A stretch of DNA of 64,000 nt from positions 124,001 through 188,000 of the forward strand of contig NJPS01000073.1 of NCBI GenBank assembly GCA_002946415.1, written 5' to 3'. Positions within the stretch are counted from its first letter, which is position 1. Every line of letters starts with the position of its first letter. Below are positions 10,867 through 21,835 of the stretch, in pieces. The notes under the pieces were generated by a model. The model ran no database searches, was not told the origin of the DNA, and saw only the letters and a list, made by a program, of their open reading frames with translations. Source of the DNA: Rutstroemia sp. NJR-2017a BVV2 (lineage: Eukaryota > Ascomycota > Leotiomycetes > Helotiales > Rutstroemiaceae). The position numbers and the translations under genes were made by a program.

Positions 10867-13800
10867 ATGGTAGCCTCAAGTCTTGCGCTTCGAGCGAGAT
10901 TTGCTCGAGTGGCAATTCAATCGAGGAGCACAACAATTCAAAGGTCAAATTTCACACGACCGCGGATTTGTAATCCATCTTCGCGATCTGTGGCGTCATT
11001 CAACTCAATTGGCAGACGAACTTTCTACAATAGCTCTGCGAGGGATGAAACCAACAGTGAACCTTTGAGTTCCATTTCGAAGGGCGGTTATGCTCCTTTG
11101 GATACCTTCGCGCGTCGGCACATTGGTCCTTCGCCAGAATGCACAGAACAAATGCTCAAAGCTCTGGACCCTCCTGTAAAGAGCTTGGATGAGTTTGTTA
11201 AGCAAGTCCTACCCAGCGATATTCTCTCTTCCAAGGATCTCCATGTCGAAACGACTACCGAAGAGGGCCAAGAGGGCTTCACAGAATCGCAACTGCTTGC
11301 AAGACTGAAGTCAATTGCATCCGAAAACAAGATTATGCGAAGTTATATCGGTTGTGGATATGCTGGGACACGAGTACCTGAGGTCATTAAGAGAAACGTG
11401 TTGGAAGGCCCTGGTTGGTACACGAGTTATACACCATACCAACCTGAGATCAGTCAAGGCAGATTGGAGTCTTTATTGAACTACCAAACCCTCGTCTCTG
11501 ACTTGACAGCGCTTCCAATCTCCAATGCCTCTCTTCTCGACGAATCTACTGCAGCTGCCGAAGCAATGACCTTGTCCATGAATGCGCTTCCAATGGCCAG
11601 GCAAAAGGGCAAGAACAAGACATTCTTCGTTAGTCATTTGGTTCATCCGCAGACCATCGCGGTTCTGCAAAGTCGAGCTGATGGCTTCGACATCAAGATT
11701 GAAGTTGGTGATGTTCTCGCAGATGGTGGAAAGCGTCTCAAAGAACTTGGCAATGATCTTATTGGAGCTTTGGTACAATACCCAGATACTGAGGGTGGTG
11801 TCGAGGACTTTCGCGGACTCGGTGAAATTATCCACGCCCAAGGCGCAACATTCAGTGTTGCTACCGATCTCTTGGCTCTTACCGTTCTGACACCACCTGG
11901 AGAATTCGGCGCAGATATCGCTTTTGGAAATGCTCAGCGTTTTGGTGTGCCTTTCGGATACGGTGGTCCTCATGCTGCTTTCTTTGCGGTTAGCGAAAAG
12001 TACAAGCGAAAGATTCCCGGACGTCTCATTGGCGTATCGAAGGACAGATTGGGTGACAAAGCTATGAGATTGGCTTTGCAGACCAGAGAGCAACACATCC
12101 GAAGAGAGAAGGCTACCAGTAATGTTTGCACAGCTCAAGCATTGTTGGCTAATATGAGCGCGTTCTATGCTGTCTATCATGGGCCTCAAGGACTCAAGGC
12201 TATTGCTGAAAGGGCTATCAAGGGAGCTCGAATCGTCGAGGCAGGTGTCCAGAAACTCGGATTTGAGACTGGATCCCGAGGAACTGGCTCTGATGGAAAA
12301 GTCCTTTTCGATACAGTTGTAGTAAATGTTGGCGAAGGCAAATCCGACGAGGTGCTTGCGCATGCCGTCAAAGCCTACAATATCAACTTGAGGAAGTTTG
12401 ATGACAGCAGGCTTGGCATAACCATTGACGAAACTGTGGACACTAAGGATCTTCACGACATCTTGTCACTTTTCAAGGACTTCTCTAAGACTGATGTAAA
12501 TGTCGATATCAAGGGACTCATTGAATCATTGGGCGGGGTCGGAATTCCAGAACCTTTAAAGAGATCGTCAGAATATCTCACCCACCCAGTCTTCAACTCT
12601 CATCATTCGGAGACAGAACTTCTTCGATACATTCATCATCTTCAATCCAAGGATCTTTCTCTTACCCACTCCATGATTCCTTTAGGATCTTGTACCATGA
12701 AACTCAATGCTACAACCGAGATGGCTCCCGTCACTTGGCCAGAGTTCGCATCCATTCATCCATTTGTACCGGCTGATCAAGCCACTGGTTACAAAGTTAT
12801 GATCGATGAGTTGGAGGCTGATCTTGCTACTATCACTGGGTTCGATGCTGTTTCCTTGCAACCAAATTCTGGAGCTCAAGGAGAGTTCACTGGACTTCGT
12901 GTCATCCGCAAATTCCAAGAACAGCAGCCTGGAAAGAAGCGCGACATCTGCCTGATTCCAGTTTCCGCTCATGGTACCAATCCTGCATCGGCTGCGATGG
13001 CAGGCATGCGTGTCGTCACGGTCAAGTGTGATATCAAGTCGGGTAACCTTGACATGGCAGACTTGAAAGCCAAGTGTGAGAAGTACAGTGAGGAGCTTGG
13101 TGCCATTATGATTACATATCCAAGCACATTCGGTGTGTTTGAACCAGAGATCAAGGCTGCTTGTGATATTGTTCATCAGCACGGCGGTCAAGTATACATG
13201 GACGGTGCCAACATGAATGCTCAAATTGGGTTGTGTTCGCCTGGTGAGATTGGTGCTGATGTTTGCCATCTCAATCTTCACAAGACATTCTGTATTCCAC
13301 ATGGTGGCGGAGGACCAGGTGTTGGACCGATTGGTGTGAAGTCTCACCTAGCACCATTCCTTCCAGGCCACCCTCTGGTAAAGACTGGTGGCGAGAAGGG
13401 CATTGCTCCAGTCAGTGGTGCGCCATGGGGAAGTGCCAGCATTTTACCAATTAGTTGGGCTTATGTTAAGATGATGGGCGGCAGAGGGTTGACTCATGCT
13501 ACCAAGATTACCCTTCTGAACGCCAACTATATCATGTCTCGCCTCAGACCTCATTACCCTATCTTGTACACCAACGCTAACTCTCGTTGCGCTCACGAGT
13601 TTATCCTGGATGTTCGAGGATTCAAGGAGACTGCTGGTATTGAGGCTATCGATATTGCCAAGCGTCTTCAGGATTATGGATTCCACGCCCCCACCATGAG
13701 TTGGCCCGTTGCTAACACGCTCATGATCGAACCCACAGAGTCCGAGAACAAGGAGGAACTTGATCGTTTTATCAATGCTTTGATCTCCATTCGAAAGGAG

Positions 13801-14134
13801 ATTCAGGCTGTTGAGGATGGTAAAGTCCCTAAAACAGGCAATGTTCTGAAGAATGCACCACATTCTCAGAAGGATCTTCTCATTGGAGAATGGGATCGTC
13901 CATATACCCGCGAACAAGCTGCATACCCACTCCCTTGGCTCAAGGAGAAGAAGTTCTGGCCTTCAGTCACCAGACTTGACGACGGTAAGATTCCATACAA
14001 TCTCTCATATATCAATCACTAATTCCTATCTAGCATACGGAGATCTCAACCTTTTCTGTACCTGCGGACCGGTCGAACCTGTCGACGACGCCGAGAACGG
14101 AATCACCGGCGCTGCAGCTCCACAACCTACCTAA
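10867..14134 (+). CDS. Glycine dehydrogenase (decarboxylating), P-protein
   Basis: Two exons (10867-13984, 14034-14134; intron 49 bp) give 1072 residues, the usual length for mitochondrial P-protein. It decarboxylates glycine with pyridoxal phosphate and passes the aminomethyl group to lipoyl H-protein in the glycine cleavage system of the mitochondrial matrix. The pyridoxal-phosphate lysine is in [15 protein letters not shown] (Lys about 806), followed by the glycine-rich loop. Residues 1-60 are Arg/Ser-rich with almost no acids, a good matrix-targeting presequence. I chose the ATG at 10867 because it opens directly on that presequence; the ATG at 10750 adds 39 residues of different character. 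Exon 2 is required to supply the conserved C-terminal segment containing CTCGP. Confidence 0.97.
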
Positions 14135-15318
14135 TCATCTTTTCCTTCATTCTCGCAAACTTTCTCTGTATTTTTTTCTTTTCTCTTTCTTTGACTATGC
14201 ATGGCACTGGGAATGGGAATGGGAACGGGAAAGATAAAAAAGAGGAACATTTCAACATGGAATAAATTTCAACACATTTTAGCGAGGAGTTGTGGTTACA
14301 ACTCATGATGATATATTTTGGTATTTATCTACCTGTATCATACTGTAAATGCACTTAACATAGACATGCATGGCTTGGGGCATGGCTATCACGAATTCAT
14401 AGATGGGTTTCTTAGGCTTCAACTGCCGGGATAGGGATGGGATGTATAGGTCGGTGGATGGACGGATGGATGGATGGGTGGCATTGTACACACAAATGAA
14501 CGTATTGGCTGGGTTTCGATCAAATTTCATTCTTGAGATTAATCTCACACACGTGGGAGAGACACTTGGCGGCGGGGGAGAAACACGCAGATGAGCAGAA
14601 TAGATATTGTATTATCTGTATAAATGCGAGAATCCCATCCAATGTGAGTGAAACTGCGTGTTTTGTCCTGGTTTTCAGCGAGTAGCGATCTTGAATTTGA
14701 GACGTTGATGCGTGCATGCTTTCTTTTCTTCTTTCATTCTTCCTCCGCGGCATAAGTCAGGTAGATAGATGGCTTGAGGTTCGTTCGTCTCTTGTGAGTC
14801 AGTGTGCAAACCCAGATCCTGTTTATATTTGTGTTACTATTGGAGATTAAGCTAGAGCAGGACTTGCATTCCTGCCGGTCTAATTATTGTTGTCACTACG
14901 AGGGATGCCAGTTGATCATATTGTTGCTTCGTGAGCGATGTTAGTGGCATCGGCTGCTCATTATCACCGTATGTGTATTGTTGTGTGGTAATTCCGTTCT
15001 ACCATTATCAAGTCGAGGGCAGGAAGTTGCGTCGTTGCGAGTGGTTCTCGGGTTCTTCAGCGGTATTACTTTGGGCTTGCATGTACGGAAGTCACGTCAT
15101 TTGTTGAAGCACACAATTTCAGAGCAGCGTTTTGAAGACATGGTATAGTATGGAATTATCAAAAACATTACTTTAATTGCGAACGACCTCGATACAAGAA
15201 AAACAGTTCCAGACTCCAAATCCCCAAAACTCCATTTCCAAACGCCCAAGCCCCAAAACGCCGATCCTGGTATATCCACATCCACATCCACATCTCCATC
15301 TCATTCTCCAGCTCCACC
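14135..15318. other. Convergent intergenic region, no gene recognised
   Basis: About 1.2 kb lie between two convergent 3' ends. A short GGATGGAT run sits near 14452-14478 and a (CATCCA)n-like run near 15277-15295. Frames on the minus strand at the right edge are compositional echoes of the neighbouring gene. No motif was seen. Confidence 0.55.
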
Positions 15319-16620
15319 TCACACCCGCCTCGGACGACGACGGTATCGTCCCGTCCCCATCCTAGGCATCGCCTCATAGTCCAAATACGCCAACCCCAAC
15401 TCCTCCAACCGATCCATATCCCACATAGCGTATCCCCACCCCAGCAATGCCAGCCGGAACTGCCACAACTCATACTCCCAATTCCGGCCGCTTTTGCTCG
15501 ACGCAAACCACTTCATGATGCGCCAGCTACCATACGAGTTCGGCAGTGCGGTGGGGTTTGCGTCGTTTGGACCAATCCGCATCTCGTAGCTCGGGCAGTA
15601 GTGTTCGAAGCGGGCTGCGCATGTGCTGTTATTGTTGTTTTTGGTGTCGATCCGTTTGATTGAGCCGCGCAGTGTATTCCCGAAGATACCGAGAAGGGGG
15701 ATCTTGGAGATTTGCTGGAGGAGGTCAGGCTTTAAAACGGAGAGCTTGCCTAAGAGGTTGGAGTGCTTGTGGATGGATGCGAAAAGTTCGATTCCCAAGC
15801 TGACAAGAATGGTCGAATGTCGACTAGAAGGATCATGAGTGTCAGATTCGAGAGGTTCACGGACAAAGACGCGGAGATCGCGTCGGCGGGGCTTTTTGAT
15901 CAGGTGGGCGTTTTGACGGATTTCCCGGAAAAGCGACACGTTTTTGTTGTACATGTATTCTTCCATGCAGCTCATTTCCTCTACTTCGGCGACTGGGAAT
16001 CGGTGGACGATGGAGAAGAGTTCGAGGTCTTGGGCGTGTTGCTCGGGACCGCTTCCGCGCCATTCGATGGCGGGGTTGGCGGCTGGGTTGGCGGATTTGA
16101 AGAGTGTGAAGTAGAGCTCGAGGTTGTAGATTGCGCGGTGGATGTGGAGTTTCTCGAATTGGGATAGAGGCCTGAGATTAACCCGCTCAAGGGTTAGGGG
16201 ATGTTCGCCAAGGCAGGTCTCAAGGTAGTTTGAGGTTATGGCCCGGACTGACTTGTAGCACTTGGCGACTTTGAGTAATGTCTCAAGAGAGATTTCGGAG
16301 TAGTCGACTGTGCCTTTGGATTGTCGTTTAGCGTACTCGTCCATGAATTTGTGGACGCTGAAGAAGCGGGCTGGATGATTGTATGGTATCTCGCGGGTAA
16401 CGAGAGGGATCTGGACATTTTGAGCGTCGATAAGGGCGAGGGCTTGGATGAAGACGGGGATGGTCAGCTCCCGAGTGAGGACGTCGAATAGGATTATTTT
16501 TCGCATGCGTAGATAACAAGCGTGGAAATCAGGACATGAATGAACGAGAGCGTCCAGGCTGGCCATGTCGGGTAGTTCGGTGAGGATCATGACCTTGATA
16601 TCATGACTTAAGTTCTTCAT
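15319..16620 (-). CDS. F-box-like hypothetical protein
   Basis: A single exon of 433 residues from a clear ATG. The first 40 residues (KVMILTELPDMASLDALVHS followed by Cys-Pro-Asp and an aromatic/hydrophobic helix) match the F-box-like head common in large filamentous-ascomycete orphan families: a leucine-proline turn, then a Leu/Ala-rich helix and a short polar break. If it is an F-box it would bind Skp1 and act as an SCF ubiquitin-ligase receptor; no substrate-binding repeats (WD40, LRR) are visible. The rest is helical, with WELYF- and Trp-rich stretches but no named domain, and the C-terminus is Arg-rich. Codons change from C-ending in the 5' part to G-ending after about 15540. I am sure of the frame, less sure of the F-box label. 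Confidence 0.7.
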   Translation of the reverse strand: MKNLSHDIKVMILTELPDMASLDALVHSCPDFHACYLRMRKIILFDVLTRELTIPVFIQALALIDAQNVQIPLVTREIPYNHPARFFSVHKFMDEYAKRQSKGTVDYSEISLETLLKVAKCYKSVRAITSNYLETCLGEHPLTLERVNLRPLSQFEKLHIHRAIYNLELYFTLFKSANPAANPAIEWRGSGPEQHAQDLELFSIVHRFPVAEVEEMSCMEEYMYNKNVSLFREIRQNAHLIKKPRRRDLRVFVREPLESDTHDPSSRHSTILVSLGIELFASIHKHSNLLGKLSVLKPDLLQQISKIPLLGIFGNTLRGSIKRIDTKNNNNSTCAARFEHYCPSYEMRIGPNDANPTALPNSYGSWRIMKWFASSKSGRNWEYELWQFRLALLGWGYAMWDMDRLEELGLAYLDYEAMPRMGTGRYRRRPRRV

Positions 16621-18308
16621 TGCTGCGGTGTTTTGGATAGGTTGTTTTTGGTGTGATGATATATTGAAGATTCGAAGCGAAGTCGTACCTGAGTGATATT
16701 GTGTCGAAGTGATTCAGTTGGAAGTGTTGTATGAGTGGTATTGTGTCGAAGTGAATGGGTATCCTGTATGATGGTAGAGTATGTGAAGACAATAATGTAA
16801 ATAAGTAGAACGGACTGATTTTGATAGACGGGTATTGTTAAGTGTTTCAGCAGAGAGAGAAAGATTAGACGGTCATAATGAAAGAATTTATAAGAAGAGA
16901 CGACACCAGTAGTATAACTTCCAACTTGATATTTGGGACCTAAGTCTCTGGTTAACATTTTAAGAGGCTGTTAGTACTCACCGACTTAGTATAGCTTTCG
17001 GGAAAAGAGAGAATTTTCTTTTTAACAGTTCGGATAAACGCATGAAATGGCTCTTGGTCATTCAAGTTCCAGAACACACTTAGGGTTCCTGTTAAACCTG
17101 CAGGACACACTTAGGGTTCTTGTCATGCTCGTCGGGCAAAGTAATCTTATATGTTACCCCCTTTAAAACAAGCGACAACCGACGGCTGTGCTCCACCGAC
17201 GCGAGCGGCATGTCTGCAAGTTGGAAGTAACCATTCAAAAGTCTCATGGTACACAGTAATCGAATGTTTTGGATTGAATGCAATGTGGAAAGGTAGATGC
17301 TTGAATTGTAGCGATTTTGTGTGTGAACGTGGAAGTATGCCGGTTGCAATGAGGTCCGTTTGTTGCATGGATTATTTGATGATTTTCGTTGAGGGTAATG
17401 AAAGAAGCCAGCCACATAATATAAGCATGGTGAATTTGAAGCTTGATCGGTGATGTATCAACAAAAGTAGTGGGTAGTGCCTCCTGCTCCTTCCATATGG
17501 GTCAAATCACGCGGCCTCAATCTTGATGAAGAGGAAGGCAGCGCAGAGAGAACTCATCCGAATCACCACAAAATCTCCACGCAGCAAATCCGTCCCGGAC
17601 ATTGCTTTGAGATTGATTTGATCTCGTTCTCGGATCTCCGTTGGAAGTATATACTTCGGTTATTGCGTCGCGAGAGTGCCTCATCTGCTGATCACTTTCA
17701 TTCCAGGTTTTCTTGCGGTCGTTTTCGAAGCGAATTAGGAAGACACTTATGCAAAACTCGAAGTCATGAACCAATCAGTGGGAGTTCAAGAGGACCTCAG
17801 CTTACTTTTGATGATAGATGATTTCGCGCATACGGGCGCCACCTCGATCCATGACTGAGCTCAAGTGAACTTCACCCGAAGCCTACGAAGCCGACTTCGA
17901 CGGAAAACGATCGGCGCTGGAAGTATAAGGGATTGATCACTGGCAGCTCCACTAATTTCCAGGAAGACTCATGGCAGAATAGAGTTGACTTAAAAAGTTA
18001 AAGCTGCCTCAACCGCGCATCTTGCGAAAGAATACACGAGGATGTCGCAGACGCCAAAGACAAGAGATACCAGGCGGGGCAACAAACAATGTGAACTAGA
18101 GTTTAGTCTGATAAGTATAAGGTAAGAAGAGGTGTCAAACAGTTTGATTAATTCTAAGTTCTAACTAAGCTAAGCATGAAAAGGTGATTCTGCAGGTATA
18201 CCTCGTCTTCTGCATTAATGATGTATTTGTAAATTCTCGAACGACAGTGGGGTGAATGGTTTTTGCTGCACAGGATAGACAGACTTGAGACTTCTAGCAC
18301 AGCCAAAT
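16621..18308. other. Long intergenic region, no gene recognised
   Basis: About 1.7 kb without a supportable gene. Two small direct repeats are present: GAGTG(A/G)TATTGTGTCGAAGTGA at 16691-16712 and 16733-16754 (42-bp period, in the F-box gene leader), and ACACACTTAGGGTTC(C/T)TGT near 17074 and 17104. The second contains TTAGGG once per copy and is not a telomere array. A 114-codon frame at 17477-17821 shows no motif or splice context. Confidence 0.5.
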
Positions 18309-20176
18309 TTAGCAAGTGCCATTGGCACAACATGCGGGTGATTCCTTTGTGCATCCACTTTCATCGCAGTGACAATTCTTTGGATCTGGTGGTAGTGTAA
18401 CTACTGGTGGCGGCGGCGGCGGCGGTGATGGTGGTGCAAAAGTTTCTGTTGGATGGGAACCTGTTGTTGCTGGGACCGAATCGTCATATGGTGGTTTAAC
18501 ATAGTCGCAAACAAGTGCACGGCCATCCCAGTCGTCAATTGCCAAGTTTCCATGACAGTTCGCAGGCCAGGCTGGCGCCGGTATATTTGCGGCGTTTGTA
18601 TCATAGATCCCCAGGTCAGTAATGATGGTGTCTGCTTGTGCGTCGTCTTGGTTGGTGATGAGCTTTTCAGGTGCTCTTCCTGGGTAGGCATTGCCCGTGC
18701 CAGTCCATCCCCATTTCTGTCCGTAGATCTTATCGACAAAATACCAGACGTAATTCTCCACTACATAGATCTTAGTTTTCGTTTCCATGAAAATGGGAAC
18801 CGAGATGTCTAGAATTGAAAAACGCAAGACGTACCATTGGCAACAACTTTTTGATTGATGTGCATCTTGCTGCCGCTCATAAATTTCCATGCATAGTCTC
18901 GTGCTTCGCTCATACCATAGATTTTCTAAATTGCTGTCAGCCTCGAATCAGACAAGACCTAATCAGGTGGCTTACACGTGCTGGGAAATGATCATCGATA
19001 GTATCTACAACATCTACAACTGACGTTGGAACTGGAGTTAGCATATACTGTTCTGTGAACTTTGAAGTGGCAGCACAAACTTACGATGTTGACTATAACC
19101 CATTAAGTCGGTATGTAACCACTGTTCCTGGTGTTAGCGTCTCTATCGTGACTCTTTAGTGAACTTGGAAGTTTAAAAATTATGCTTACTTCGTGAAGTA
19201 TCACTTGTTCATACGATACGTATTTTTCGGACCCAAGATCAGCTTCGGACAACTTTGGACCGTTAAGTATCTCGTTCAGATACTTCCTGTCGGTGAAAAA
19301 TTTGTCACAGAACACAATAGTCCATCCTACGGTGAGAAATGTTAGACAAGTCGACTTCAATATGTAGGTAACAAATCAAGTTACCTTCATCAAAGACTGA
19401 TGGATCTACAGTGTAGGCTGATCTTTCCGCTTGTCAGCTTGATATACTACTAGTACACATAACGTTAGGATCACTTACGCCTCTCCTGCGCATCCTTTAG
19501 AGTTACCAGGCAACCCTTTAATGTCCTTGCATTGATAGCCGACACGTCTAGCTCTTCTCCGCCTACCAGACCCGTCGAGTGGATACCTGGACGGCAACAA
19601 TAAGTTGTGATGGATCGATGCGTAGGCGTTCTCGATACCTCTGGACTAGATGATCTTTGAGACTTTCTGTAGGCCGGAGAGGAATAGGAAGTTATTACTC
19701 ACTGTCCACCGTCCACCGATCGGAGCCACACTGTTTCGGACGAAGAATTTGTTGAACGACCTATCTTCCAAGATTATATCTTGTCCTTTATACTCAGCAA
19801 GCCTCAATGCCATCCTCGTAGCTTCTACAAGGATTTGAAACCTTTCGACCTGCAAAATAGAAGGTTAATGAAAGATTCCACAGAGTATAATAGAGTAGCA
19901 ACTCACAGTACATCCACCGTCCTTGTCGCTTCCTCTTGGGGCCACAGCGTTGGGATATGCTTTATCCCAATAAATTCCTTCATACGTGTTAGACAGGTCA
20001 TTGAGCATACCCCTCTCGACGGGGGTTAGGGGATTGTTATCATCTCTGTTATCGAGAGTATTGTTGAATGTATCAACACCTTGAGCATCAAAGTATTGAT
20101 AGGGTAAAGCTGCAGATTGGACAAGAGAGAATTGAAGAAGCACAACAGTCAACGTGGTGATACTTGTGTAAAGCAT
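18309..20176 (-). CDS. Secreted putative zinc metalloprotease with proline linker and cysteine-rich tail
   Basis: Nine exons (20176-19907, 19849-19703, 19645-19479, 19422-19385, 19326-19190, 19121-19085, 19019-18976, 18925-18835, 18760-18309) join in phase to 460 residues; introns are 50-74 bp. A signal peptide spans about 1-21. The motif HEWLHTD (about 252-258) arises exactly across an exon junction and has the HExxH plus Asp pattern of aspzincin-like (M35, lysine-specific metallo-endopeptidase-like) enzymes, and a later YGMSEARDYAWKF segment sits where those families carry their conserved Tyr-Gly region. After the catalytic part comes a run of seven prolines and a final 22-residue tail with seven cysteines (CxC, a CC pair). 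The protease call is from motif and secretion only; substrate is unknown. The splice edges of exons 6 and 9 were chosen because alternatives broke the frame or gave introns under 30 bp. Confidence 0.72.
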
Positions 20177-21835
20177 TTGAACGAATTGATCAAGAAGCCT
20201 ATTATGAATTTATAGTAGTCAACAGGATGTAGGATCAAGCATAAAAAGAAGGCTACAAAATGCTATATCATCGAGGGAGCTACGGTATTCTTATATCAAT
20301 TCAAGCTCAGTCTCACAGTCATCTCTTATCAGCCATCTCTCCTTTTGAAGACTAATTACAGGCATTCTGAGGTTCTCAGAGACATCAAACCAACTGCAAC
20401 AAATAGACTCCGAGTCTACACGCGAAATGGGCTATGAAAACGGGCTGTGAAGCCTGTGATATTGATACAATTGGTCTCACACCGTTTGGTAAGTAGTCAA
20501 GTGATGTGATTCTCTACTAACTAGCTGGGTCATAAAGAACAGTATTTACAAACCATTTATCGGTCCTTTTAAGTTTTAATGGGCTCAGCACAACTTATTA
20601 ATGCCCTTCAGTACATTCGAAACAATTCGGACAAGTGAAAATGGGAGCCTTCGTATGAAGTTAATTTCTCCTGTAGTCCATATTCTTACAGGCCGCCACG
20701 GTTCCTTAGTCTAGAAGTTAGACAAAAAAGTTCCAACGCAGCTAGAAGTGAGAACTACAGAAAGTTTCACCGCTGCGCCGCAGTGCCACCAGTACGAGAA
20801 GAGCAACCTGGCAAGGTAGAGTCTCCAAGTTTCACACTATTCCCGAAATCTGGAGTGACTGTGTAGGGGCCATACAAAGATGACCCTAGATATATCTCGT
20901 AAATTGCCTAGTATTACTTAGTATGGTGAGTGCGCAGGGTGAATATTGCTCTTCAGCCAAACGGACGGTCGCAGTGGGCCTGACTTAACTCTCAATTTGC
21001 TAGGCAGCCTAGACAGAAAGCGAAAAGAAAGCCACACTGGCAGTACACGCAAAGCACAGGCACCGGGCCTTAGTGGTTATGGCTTGGCGACTACTACCCC
21101 GAATAGACCCAGTATGGAGTAGAGCTGGAATATATGTGCGAGCAGATCTTACATCGAGGTTTCTGGTTCATCTCTCTATGATCCAGAAATCACTCGGCCA
21201 TTTCCTCGTCTGGAGCAGGCTAGACTGAAGAAGAGGACTTGGGAAGAGGCACAGGTATTTGCAAGCTATTTTGGGAAATATACTACCTTGGTAGAGAAAA
21301 ATGGAAGAACACTGCCTCCAGCCTCTACTGACATAAAGAAGTGATATTACTGAAGTTTCAAAATTTCTTGGCGTTCGTGCTTGTAATATCATTACATGTA
21401 AAATAAAGAGGCGCTAATATTTCGCGCCTCAACTTAGAATCATTAGTATAATTCATAGAGAGCAGTCAGACATTCTTTCCAACTGTTGGCTGAAAGTCAT
21501 CTGCTTCCGGATATCTTTTCGCGGCTCCTCATTGGCCGCTTGGTTTGGTGGCTGAGGAGGCACATTGTATATTTAGCGAATACGACAAGTAGCAACAAGT
21601 GCACATGTCTAATCGTTGACATTACAGTTGACGAATGCGCCGTATAGGTGTCCAATTTGGAATAAGTGAAGGGAACAATTCGGCCTAGTTATTGATACAC
21701 GTACCTTTGTGATCAGTATTAAGTAGCACAGGTCCCTCACATCTTCCCAATTCTTCTTAAGAGAAAGTGATTTTTCATTTCGCCATCCGAGAAATCTACC
21801 GATAATCTGAAGCTGAATGATCAGGGATCTCCATC
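20177..21835. other. Long gene-free region, nothing recognised
   Basis: About 1.66 kb between two divergent secreted-protein genes. No frame has a credible start, motif or splice partner. I looked for terminal inverted repeats, a transposase-like frame and RNA genes and recognised none. It may hold the two promoters plus decayed sequence. Confidence 0.5.

Noticed and set aside
11473..12456. 327-codon minus-strand frame inside the glycine decarboxylase gene
   Set aside because: It is fully antisense to conserved P-protein sequence and shows no motif of its own; it arises from codon bias of the real gene.
17070..17120. TTAGGG-containing direct repeats as possible interstitial telomere sequence
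   Set aside because: TTAGGG occurs once per copy, not in tandem; the repeat is a 30-bp duplication that happens to include it.
17477..17821. 114-codon plus-strand frame
   Set aside because: No motif, no neighbours of matching style and no intron context; length is within chance for this composition.
18809..18834. 26-bp intron in the secreted metalloprotease
   Set aside because: Too short for fungal splicing; the acceptor at 18761 gives a 74-bp intron with an ACTAAG branch-like site and restores the same reading frame.
19646..19702. Alternative splice after the second exon of the secreted metalloprotease, joining at 19583 with a long intron
   Set aside because: It requires a poor GTGGAC donor or a two-base exon; the GTGAGT donor at 19702 with the CTAG acceptor at 19646 keeps phase and opens an uninterrupted exon.
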